Shown here one piece after another: positions 1-5,187 of a DNA stretch of 6,139 nucleotides. How positions within the stretch are numbered: the first letter of the stretch is position 1; the number at the start of each line of letters is the position of its first letter. This DNA comes from Aquiluna sp. (GTDB lineage Bacteria; Actinomycetota; Actinomycetes; Actinomycetales; Microbacteriaceae): NCBI GenBank assembly GCA_016780945.1, contig JADHKY010000066.1:1-6139 (forward strand), read 5' to 3'. The translations under genes were made by a program, and so were the position numbers. The notes below the pieces were generated by a model. The model saw only the letters and a program-made list of their open reading frames with translations. It was not told the origin of the DNA and made no database searches.

Positions 1-539
1 CTCAAAACCCTTTCAAGCTCCGCCTCTCGCGCAAAACCCAGAGCCGGGCGGATGTTGAGATCGTGGGAGAGCGTTAGTGAGTCTTTTTTGAAGAAGCTTC
101 CGAGCCAGGCTTCGATTACCAGGTTGCCGGGGCCAATTGCCATGCCGAGGCAGCCGTATTGAATTGCCTTGGTGCCAAGCGACTCGGCAGCTTCGGCAGA
201 GGGGAGTTCATCAGCTGCCCAGCCCCAGTCGGCTGTGTCCTTGGTATAGAAGGAGTAGGAGGCAACACCAGAGGAGTCGATCGTTGCTACAGCGAGAGTG
301 GTCTGCTCAGCCGCAGCGATTGAAAGCGAGAGGTCTACGCCGTGAGATGAAAGGTGCGAAGCAATTTGCCTGCCAAAGCCGTCAGAGGAAATGCGTCCCA
401 GAAATCTCTGCTGTTCTCCTCGAACTGCGAGGGCCAGCGCCACGTTCGCATTAGCACCGCCAACAACCGCGGTGTAATGTCCCCCAGAACCCTCTTCGCC
501 GATGAGGTCAATTAGTGCTTCCCCGATAACCAAAATCAT
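1..539 (-). CDS. PfkB-family carbohydrate kinase (fructokinase-like), N-terminal part
   Basis: Partial gene: the start lies inside the window and the C-terminal part runs off at position 1, leaving 179 codons of a family usually about 290-320 residues long. The protein begins MILVIGEALIDLIGE, the typical first beta strand of ribokinase-fold sugar kinases. The N-terminal PfkB signature GGANANVALALAVRG covers residues 27-41, followed by FLGRISSDGFGRQIA (47-60), TTLAVATID (80-88) and a DLNIRPALG stretch (160-168) like the D-x-N-x-R-P segment of fructokinases. Family members phosphorylate a sugar, often fructose, with ATP in the cytoplasm. The catalytic GAGD motif would lie in the missing part, so activity cannot be judged and the exact sugar is uncertain. 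The ATG at 539 is 6 nt after a TAGACT box and has no Shine-Dalgarno sequence, so a leaderless mRNA is likely. It is divergent from the operon starting at 562. Confidence 0.88.
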   Translation of the reverse strand, partial: MILVIGEALIDLIGEEGSGGHYTAVVGGANANVALALAVRGEQQRFLGRISSDGFGRQIASHLSSHGVDLSLSIAAAEQTTLAVATIDSSGVASYSFYTKDTADWGWAADELPSAEAAESLGTKAIQYGCLGMAIGPGNLVIEAWLGSFFKKDSLTLSHDLNIRPALGFAREAELERVL

Positions 540-545
540 GCGGCA

Positions 546-551
546 AGTCTA
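546..551 (-). promoter_or_regulatory. -10 box TAGACT for the PfkB-family kinase, leaderless
   Basis: On the minus strand TAGACT is followed by exactly 6 nt (TGCCGC) and then the ATG at 539. This fits the actinobacterial TANNNT -10 consensus, with transcription starting at or next to the A of the start codon. There is no room for a Shine-Dalgarno sequence. No convincing -35 hexamer is visible at 17-18 bp. The box shares bases 550-551 with the plus-strand -10 box of the divergent operon. Confidence 0.6.
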
Positions 552-555
552 GGCT
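550..555 (+). promoter_or_regulatory. -10 box TAGGCT for the membrane protein operon, leaderless
   Basis: TAGGCT is followed by 6 nt (TTAGGT) and the ATG at 562, the spacing expected if transcription starts at the start codon. No Shine-Dalgarno sequence is present. The -35 position falls inside the divergent kinase gene; TAACCA at 527-532 (17-bp spacer) is a poor match. The 11-mer CTAGGCTTTAG at 549-559 recurs exactly at 2518-2528 upstream of the helicase. Confidence 0.6.
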
Positions 556-561
556 TTAGGT

Positions 562-1596
562 ATGGCTCAACTAAAGACGGCAAGGAGTTCAATTCGAAAC
601 CCACTTCTTGCACTCATCGCCACTTGGGTTCTGTTCATGCTAGGTAGCTACATCGACATGGCTGCACCCGAGACCCAGTGGGCCGAGGACGGGCCGATCT
701 ACCCCGAGCCAACTATTCAGTGGCAGGTCTATATCTTTTTGCTGGGCATCACCGTATTTGCACTGGTTACGCTGCGGTCTTTGCACCAGGCAGTTGGGCT
801 CAGGGTCAGCTGGGAAAACCCACTTGCTAAATCAGCTCACCGCTTTGCAAACCTCGGTGTCATTCTCTCGTTGTTGGCAGGGGCAGTGTTTGCAGTGGGC
901 AACTTCCTGGGAGCCTGGAACAGCTATGACCTAAGAGACGAACCGGTCTGGATGCGGCTTATAAATGTGTATTTGCCAATTGTTTTGGCCACGATTCTGG
1001 TGGTTTACACTCTGCTCTCCGCCTTCGTCTTTAGGAAGAATGCACCAGATATCCCAGAGGGTGAAAAAGACGAAGACAGGGCCAAGCTACAGCGGGCCGT
1101 GGGACTTGCCTACGCAGTTCCGGTAATCGGAACCGCAATTGCAATCATCTTTGGCCTCACCGTCTACGACATCACAAAGACTTCGCTGGATGCATGGATA
1201 TGGGTAATCATTCAGGCCATCATCGGCTTTTCAATTATTCTCGGCACCACCTTTGCAGCCCGCGCGAGATCAGCAAGGGCACTACCCCCAAGAGAGCGCA
1301 AGAGCGGGGTGGCGGCCGTGAATTTGAACTTTGTGCTCTCTATAGTCTTCGCGGCGGTGGTGCTGATCATGGCCTTTAGTCTCGGGTTCGCAGGTGTTGA
1401 CAGCCTGCTCGAATACTCAGACCGCATGGAGCTCATTGACGGCCAGGAGGTCTACAACTACGAGCGGATCATGGCAGCACCGTCTGTCGGCTGGCTGATT
1501 GAGGACATGCTGCCGCCGATACTGCTACTACTTTTAGCCGAGTGGGGCATCTATCGCACGGTGATAATTCGTAACCAGGAAGCCAAGACCAACTAG
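562..1596 (+). CDS. Uncharacterised polytopic membrane protein (about 8 TM segments)
   Basis: I do not recognise a family. The 344-residue product has about eight hydrophobic segments, near residues 13-31, 54-74, 95-115, 134-157, 182-202, 210-233, 252-276 and 312-334. A charged loop at 158-178 contains EGEKDEDRAK, and a basic loop at 234-248 contains RARSARALPPRERK. An extended polar stretch at 280-308 separates the last two helices. No cleavable signal peptide, catalytic motif, ATP-binding motif or metal site is evident, so it may be a structural or transport-type inner-membrane protein. The ATG at 562 is preceded at 6 nt by a -10 box, so it probably heads a leaderless operon. Its TAG stop directly abuts the ATG of the HAD gene. 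Coding status is well supported by length, membrane pattern and operon position; function is unknown. Confidence 0.85.
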   Translation: MAQLKTARSSIRNPLLALIATWVLFMLGSYIDMAAPETQWAEDGPIYPEPTIQWQVYIFLLGITVFALVTLRSLHQAVGLRVSWENPLAKSAHRFANLGVILSLLAGAVFAVGNFLGAWNSYDLRDEPVWMRLINVYLPIVLATILVVYTLLSAFVFRKNAPDIPEGEKDEDRAKLQRAVGLAYAVPVIGTAIAIIFGLTVYDITKTSLDAWIWVIIQAIIGFSIILGTTFAARARSARALPPRERKSGVAAVNLNFVLSIVFAAVVLIMAFSLGFAGVDSLLEYSDRMELIDGQEVYNYERIMAAPSVGWLIEDMLPPILLLLLAEWGIYRTVIIRNQEAKTN

Positions 1597-2238
1597 ATGA
1601 TTTTTGAGGCCTCGGGCCTGCTCTTCGATAACGACGGAGTGCTGGTCGATTCCATGGGCACGGTCGATGGCTCTTGGGGTGAATGGAGCAAGACCTACTC
1701 CCCAGGTTTCCAAATCTCCTACGAGTACCATGGCCGCAGGGCAAGCGAGATAGTCGCAAGCCTTGTTGGTGAAGAGCTGTTTGAAGAGGCACTAGCCGAG
1801 ATAAACCGGCTAGAGCTAGAACTTACCCACCTCACCACCGCAATGCCGGGAGCCAAAAAGCTTCTTGAGTCTCTTGAGAGCGACACCTGGACTGTGGTGA
1901 CCTCTGCAGGCAGAGACCTTGGCACATCCCGTCTCAAAGCTGCAGGCTTGCCGGTCCCTAAAGAGCTGGTGTGTGCAGACGATGTTAGTAGCGGCAAGCC
2001 AAACCCGGAGCCCTACCTAATGGGAGCTAAGAAGCTCTCGCTAGATATATCTGAGTGCATTGTCTTTGAGGATGCCCCTTCCGGTGTTGCGGCAGGAGTT
2101 GCAGCGGGCGCGAGGGCTGTGATCGGTATTGGCGAAGAGGTCCTGGACTCCAAAGCAGATGTTGTCATTTCCTCGCTTGAGGGAATTAGTTTTCTGGGCG
2201 GCAAATTAGAACTACCAGATAGCAAGAGATTGAGGTAA
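1597..2238 (+). CDS. HAD-superfamily hydrolase (subfamily IA phosphatase-like)
   Basis: The 213-residue protein has all four HAD motifs: motif I FDNDGVLVDS with the nucleophile D11 and acid/base D13; motif II VVTSAG (100-105); motif III K134 in SGKPNPEPY; motif IV FEDAPSG with E158/D159. Residues from about 15 to 80 form the helical cap typical of subfamily I. The GKPNPEPY and EDAPSG stretches resemble beta-phosphoglucomutase, phosphoglycolate phosphatase and sugar-phosphatase members. The likely reaction is Mg-dependent removal of phosphate from a small cytoplasmic metabolite; the substrate is not identifiable. Its ATG follows the previous stop with no gap (TAG|ATG). The nearest purine-rich stretch, AGGAAG at 1577-1582, is 14 nt away, so translational coupling or reinitiation is likely. 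A sugar-phosphate substrate would fit the nearby sugar kinase, but that is conjecture. Confidence 0.88.
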   Translation: MIFEASGLLFDNDGVLVDSMGTVDGSWGEWSKTYSPGFQISYEYHGRRASEIVASLVGEELFEEALAEINRLELELTHLTTAMPGAKKLLESLESDTWTVVTSAGRDLGTSRLKAAGLPVPKELVCADDVSSGKPNPEPYLMGAKKLSLDISECIVFEDAPSGVAAGVAAGARAVIGIGEEVLDSKADVVISSLEGISFLGGKLELPDSKRLR

Positions 2239-2240
2239 TC

Positions 2241-2492
2241 ATGGCTGAGGTTGAGTACTACGGAGCTCAGTGGTGCGGCGACTGCCGGCGCTCGCGGTCA
2301 CTAATGGACACCCTCGAGGTTGAGTACGACGTATTTGATGTTGAACAGAGCAAAGAGAATGCTCAGAAGGCTCACGAGATCTCCGGACGGACAAACATCC
2401 CGGTCATCAGGTTCAAAGACGGCACCCACCTGGTCGAGCCTTCGGATGCCATCTTGCATGCCGAACTTAAGGTTCGCGCCCTAATCGACTAG
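2241..2492 (+). CDS. Glutaredoxin/mycoredoxin-like thiol oxidoreductase
   Basis: The 83-residue protein has the thioredoxin fold signature of small glutaredoxins: the strand VEYYGA, an active site WCGDC (C12, C15) followed by basic residues RRSR, the cis-proline loop TNIPV (P54) and a C-terminal GTHLVEPSD segment (61-69). Actinobacterial relatives include mycoredoxin, which reduces mycothiol-mixed disulfides on cytoplasmic proteins. The dipeptide GD between the cysteines differs from the classical CPYC and from the CGYC I recall for mycoredoxin-1, so redox potential and partner may differ. The gene starts 2 nt after the HAD stop; a GAGG motif at 2232-2235 lies within the last HAD codons just before the stop, giving short spacing and likely coupling. 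It is the last gene of the three-gene operon. Mycothiol dependence is inferred from lineage only. Confidence 0.85.
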   Translation: MAEVEYYGAQWCGDCRRSRSLMDTLEVEYDVFDVEQSKENAQKAHEISGRTNIPVIRFKDGTHLVEPSDAILHAELKVRALID

Positions 2493-2518
2493 CTCTATCC
2501 TTTTTGGCAGCTAGGCCC

Positions 2519-2524
2519 TAGGCT
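2519..2524 (+). promoter_or_regulatory. -10 box TAGGCT for the DEAD-box helicase
   Basis: TAGGCT is followed by 7 nt (TTAGCTA) and a GTG at 2532, consistent with a transcript starting at or beside that codon. It lies in the exact repeat CTAGGCTTTAG also found at 549-559. A short inverted repeat, CTAGG-C-CCTAG (2511-2521), overlaps its upstream half. No good -35 hexamer is visible at 17-18 bp. No intrinsic terminator is seen between the glutaredoxin stop and this box, so read-through from the upstream operon is also possible. Confidence 0.5.
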
Positions 2525-2531
2525 TTAGCTA

Positions 2532-4070
2532 GTGATCTCGGGCTCTCCGGTTTCACCGACGAGAGATAACCCCCCAAAGATGCCAAATAAATCATTTTCT
2601 GCTGCCCCGACCAAGACCAATGGTCGCAAGGGCTATGCCTCCAAGCGCGACGACTATAAACCGCGCCACAAGGCCTCAAAGCCCCAAGGTCAGAGCCCAA
2701 GGGCCAGAAGCGCAAGACCTGTTTTTGAAAAGCAGGAGCGCTTCGAGGCCTCAGAGCAGCACCAGATTTTCGACACCTTCCAGCAAATGGACCTTCCTGA
2801 GCGCATTACCCAGGAACTAGCAAAGCTAGGAGCTGTCACCCCATTTCCAATTCAGGCGGCGACAATTCCAGCTGCAATTGAGGGCAAGCACGTTCTAGGT
2901 CGAGGCAAGACCGGTAGTGGCAAGACAATTGCATTCGGTGTTCCGTTGGTTGTTAAGCTTGCTGCAGGTGGCAACCAGACCAGGGTTCCAGGTAAGCCAA
3001 GGGCACTGGTCATCGCACCAACCAGGGAACTAGCGGAGCAGATCAACAAGACCCTTTCACCGCTTGCCAAGTCAGTAGGTTTCTTCACCACCACCATCTA
3101 CGGCGGTGTTTCTCAGTTTAAGCAGGAGCAGGCCCTAAAGCGCGGTGTTGATATTGCAATTGCCACCCCGGGCAGACTTGAGGACCTAATTCGCCAGGGA
3201 CTAATGGATCTCTCCGACTGCACCCAGGTTGTAGTCGACGAGGCCGACCACATGTGTGATCTTGGCTTTATTGAGCCGGTGACCAGAATCTTGGAGCAGA
3301 CCGGTGAGAGCCAGAAGCTTTTGTTCTCGGCAACCCTGGACAAAGAGGTTTCAGCACTTGTTCGCAAGTTCATGCCCTCTCCATTTGTTTACGAGGTTCC
3401 GGGCGAGATGCAGGAAACCTCGGACATTGACCACATCGTTTTGGTTATCGAGCCATCTCACCGCTCAAAGGTTTTCCACCGCCTAGTTCAGGGCGCAGGA
3501 CGCAGCATCGTCTTTGTCCGAACCAAGCAGACCGCTGAGGCGCTAGCTCAGTCGCTCAATGACACTGGTGTGCCAACTGCGAGACTGCACGGTGACCTCA
3601 ACCAGGCCCAGCGCACCCGAAACCTAGAGCGCTTCACCAAGGGAGCAGCCCGGGTCATGATTGCAACTGACGTTGCTGCCAGAGGCATTCACGTCGATGA
3701 CGTGAAGCTGGTGATTCAGTTAGATCTCCCAGAGGAATACAAGACCTACCTCCACAGAGCCGGAAGAACCGGTCGTGCTGGGCGCAGCGGCAGCGTGGTA
3801 TCGATGGTTCCGGTTGGCAGAACTAGAAAAGTCGAGACCATCATGAAGATGGCAGATCGCGAAGCGATCTTCCACCAGGTAGCCCCAGGCGACCCGCTTC
3901 TTGAGGAGCTTGCCGGACCAATTGCACCGCCACCAATTGTTGACTCTTTGGACTTTGGAGATTCCAGGTTTGATGTCCCAAGCAAGAACAAGGTCAAAAA
4001 GGACTTGCGGGCCAAGCACCGCCCAAATAAGCTATACGCAGCCAAAGACCGCCGGTCTAGGTCCAGGTAA
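2532..4070 (+). CDS. DEAD-box ATP-dependent RNA helicase
   Basis: The 512-residue cytoplasmic protein carries the full DEAD-box motif set: Q motif FPIQ (Q108), motif I GRGKTGSGKT (123-132), Ia PTREL (163-167), GG (191-192), Ib TPGR (212-215), II DEAD (236-239), III SAT (266-268), IV SIVFVRT (325-331), V ATDVAARG (378-385) and VI HRAGRTGRAG (408-417). It should unwind RNA duplexes with ATP, with likely roles in ribosome assembly, mRNA decay or cold adaptation. Residues 1-75 and the C-terminal tail (485-512, ending RRSRSR) are basic, low-complexity and probably RNA-binding. The start is uncertain. GTG 2532 lies 7 nt after a -10 box and suits a leaderless start; ATG 2580 would begin MPNKSFSAAP, which looks more like related proteins, but its nearest purine stretch, GAGAG at 2561, is 14 nt away. 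The core assignment is very secure. A specific name (RhlE/CsdA type) is not assigned. Confidence 0.95.
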   Translation: MISGSPVSPTRDNPPKMPNKSFSAAPTKTNGRKGYASKRDDYKPRHKASKPQGQSPRARSARPVFEKQERFEASEQHQIFDTFQQMDLPERITQELAKLGAVTPFPIQAATIPAAIEGKHVLGRGKTGSGKTIAFGVPLVVKLAAGGNQTRVPGKPRALVIAPTRELAEQINKTLSPLAKSVGFFTTTIYGGVSQFKQEQALKRGVDIAIATPGRLEDLIRQGLMDLSDCTQVVVDEADHMCDLGFIEPVTRILEQTGESQKLLFSATLDKEVSALVRKFMPSPFVYEVPGEMQETSDIDHIVLVIEPSHRSKVFHRLVQGAGRSIVFVRTKQTAEALAQSLNDTGVPTARLHGDLNQAQRTRNLERFTKGAARVMIATDVAARGIHVDDVKLVIQLDLPEEYKTYLHRAGRTGRAGRSGSVVSMVPVGRTRKVETIMKMADREAIFHQVAPGDPLLEELAGPIAPPPIVDSLDFGDSRFDVPSKNKVKKDLRAKHRPNKLYAAKDRRSRSR

Positions 4071-4087
4071 TCAAAAGAAACTTTCTC

Positions 4088-4093
4088 TAGATT
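4088..4093 (+). promoter_or_regulatory. Possible -10 box TAGATT for rplJ-rplL
   Basis: TAGATT matches TANNNT and lies 18 nt after the helicase stop. It would give a leader of roughly 118 nt before rplJ. The -35 position (AGGTAA at 4065-4070) is poor. A start near 4100 would cut into the proposed leader stem at 4094-4099, so the real promoter may lie further upstream, inside the helicase 3' end. This is a weak call. Confidence 0.25.
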
Positions 4094-4190
4094 CGCCTGG
4101 CCTACGAAGAGTCCAAAGAGACGGCCCGCGCAGGTGAGTATTAGAGCTTCAGCTCCGGTGTTCATTTGCGCCGGAGCTTTTTTGATTTTT
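4094..4190 (+). promoter_or_regulatory. Probable L10 (rplJ) mRNA autoregulatory leader
   Basis: The 147-nt gap before rplJ holds ordered structure. CGCCTG (4094-4099) can pair with CAGGTG (4131-4136) with one G-U, and GCC (4100-4102) with GGC (4123-4125). This leaves an asymmetric 5-nt internal loop (4126-4130) and an A-rich apical region with AAGAG and AAAGAGA. The CGCAGGTGA stretch resembles what I recall of actinobacterial L10 leaders. A terminator-like hairpin follows at 4151-4178. In other bacteria, L10 or the L10-L12 complex binds such a leader and represses its own operon. The pairing is seen in the sequence; assignment to the L10 leader family is inference from position and form. Confidence 0.55.
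4151..4190 (+). terminator. Hairpin and T-tract before rplJ (helicase terminator or L10 attenuator)
   Basis: AGCTCCGGTG (4151-4160) pairs with CGCCGGAGCT (4169-4178) over 10 bp with one G-U, closing an 8-nt loop, and is followed by TTTTT GA TTTTT. This is a strong intrinsic terminator form. It lies only 27 nt before the rplJ start, downstream of any plausible rplJ promoter in the gap. It is therefore likely to act as an attenuator for rplJL as well as ending helicase transcripts. Confidence 0.75.
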
Positions 4191-4217
4191 CAGGCCGGCA
4201 CCAACTAAAGGAGTGCC

Positions 4218-4730
4218 ATGGCAGACAAGAAGGAGAAGGTTGCAGAGCTGAAGCAGCTATTTGCTGACTCAAGCGCAATCTACCTGACTGAATACCGCGG
4301 ACTCACCGTGACAGAGCTAAAGACGCTCCGTCGCTCAATGGCTAATGACGCAACATACGTCGTTGCAAAGAACACCCTTCTAACCATTGCAGCCAAAGAG
4401 GCCGGGGTAACCGCCTTCGATGGTCAGCTTGCTGGACCAACCGCCATGACATTTGTTCACGGCGACCCAGTAAACGCAGCAAAGGCACTGAAGGAGTTCG
4501 CAAAGGTACAGCCACTGCTCGTAGTCAAGTCCGGTCTCATGGACGGCGTTGCACTATCGGATGCAGAGGTCAAGAAGCTAGCCGACCTAGAGACCAGGGA
4601 GGTGCTGCTCGGCAAGGCCGTAGGCGCCTTCAAGGCATCTCTATTCAAGGCTGCCTACACCTTCAACGCACTGCCTTCAAAGGCGGTACGCGTTGTCGAC
4701 GCGCTGCGTCAAAAGCAAGAGTCCAACTAA
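4218..4730 (+). CDS. rplJ: Large ribosomal subunit protein L10 (uL10)
   Basis: The 170-residue length and sequence fit bacterial L10. The protein starts MADKKEKVAELKQLFADSSA and continues with AIYLTEYRGLTVTELKTLRR (20-39), containing the conserved YRGLTV, then YVVAKNTLL (47-55), LAGPTAMTF (71-79) and KSGLMDG (104-110). L10 forms the base of the ribosomal stalk, binding 23S rRNA near the L11 region and anchoring L7/L12 dimers through its C-terminal helix, here about residues 134-168. The start is supported by AAAGGAG at 4207-4213, 4 nt before the ATG. rplL follows after 25 nt, the conserved stalk operon. The upstream leader and hairpin suggest feedback control by L10. Neither rplK-rplA (upstream) nor rpoB (downstream) is adjacent, unlike many bacteria. 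Confidence 0.97.
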   Translation: MADKKEKVAELKQLFADSSAIYLTEYRGLTVTELKTLRRSMANDATYVVAKNTLLTIAAKEAGVTAFDGQLAGPTAMTFVHGDPVNAAKALKEFAKVQPLLVVKSGLMDGVALSDAEVKKLADLETREVLLGKAVGAFKASLFKAAYTFNALPSKAVRVVDALRQKQESN

Positions 4731-4755
4731 ACGTAATAACCACTAGGAGATAAAA

Positions 4756-5142
4756 ATGGCAAAGATGACTGCCGACCAGCTCATTGAGGCTTTCAAGGAG
4801 CTAACCCTGATCGAGCTTTCTGACTTCGTCAAGAAGTTCGAGGAGGAGTTCGAAGTAACCGCTGCAGCTCCAGTTGCTGTTGCAGCAGCTGGCGGTGCCG
4901 CAGGCGGCGCTGCCGAGGCAGCTGAGGAGAAGGACGAGTTTGACGTTGTTCTCGAGGCAGCTGGTGACCAGAAGATTCAGGTCATCAAGGAGGTTCGTGG
5001 CATCACCGGTCTAGGACTGGGTGAGGCAAAGGCCCTCGTTGATGCAGCTCCTTCAACCCTGCTAGAGGGTGCGAAGAAGGAAGCAGCTGAGGACGCTAAG
5101 GCCAAGATTGAGGCTGCAGGCGGCAAGGTTACCCTCAAGTAA
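4756..5142 (+). CDS. rplL: Large ribosomal subunit protein L7/L12 (bL12)
   Basis: The 128-residue acidic protein has the standard L7/L12 layout: an N-terminal dimerisation and L10-binding domain (about 1-34, MAKMTADQLIEAFKELTLIE), a flexible Ala/Gly-rich hinge (about 36-56), and the globular factor-binding domain (about 58-128) with EKDEFDVVL, KIQVIKEVR and the GLGLGEAKALVD helix, ending KVTLK. L7/L12 dimers on L10 recruit and stimulate the translational GTPases EF-Tu, EF-G, IF2 and release factor 3. The start follows AGGAG at 4745-4749 with 6-nt spacing. It is the second gene of the stalk operon and is closed by the terminator at 5161-5187. The extended Ala-rich hinge is normal for high-GC Gram-positives. 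Confidence 0.98.
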   Translation: MAKMTADQLIEAFKELTLIELSDFVKKFEEEFEVTAAAPVAVAAAGGAAGGAAEAAEEKDEFDVVLEAAGDQKIQVIKEVRGITGLGLGEAKALVDAAPSTLLEGAKKEAAEDAKAKIEAAGGKVTLK

Positions 5143-5160
5143 CTCTCAAGCATTGAAAGG

Positions 5161-5187
5161 ACCCCACCTATTGAGGTGGGGTTTTTT
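5161..5187 (+). terminator. Intrinsic terminator of the rplJ-rplL operon
   Basis: ACCCCACCT (5161-5169) pairs with AGGTGGGGT (5174-5182) around the loop ATTG, and the T-tract runs 5182-5187, a textbook rho-independent terminator 18 nt after the rplL stop. The last T of the tract is also a base of the ZIP gene's stop codon on the other strand. Read on the minus strand, the hairpin is followed by CCTTTC, so it may weakly stop ZIP transcripts too. Confidence 0.9.

Noticed and set aside
137..454. Plus-strand open frame of 105 codons
   Set aside because: It lies antisense to the clear PfkB kinase frame; its product is Arg/Gln-rich low-complexity sequence with no recognisable motif.
1469..1792. 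Minus-strand open frame of 107 codons across the membrane protein/HAD junction
   Set aside because: It is antisense to two well-supported genes and its Pro/Arg/Ser-rich translation looks like a shadow frame.
3746..4165. Minus-strand open frame of 139 codons over the helicase 3' end and rplJ leader
   Set aside because: It overlaps strongly conserved helicase motif VI coding sequence and the leader; no family features, and it has the composition of an antisense shadow.
4865..4931. Repetitive GCAGC/GCTGC-rich tract resembling a tandem repeat
   Set aside because: It encodes the Ala/Gly-rich hinge of L7/L12, which explains the repetition.
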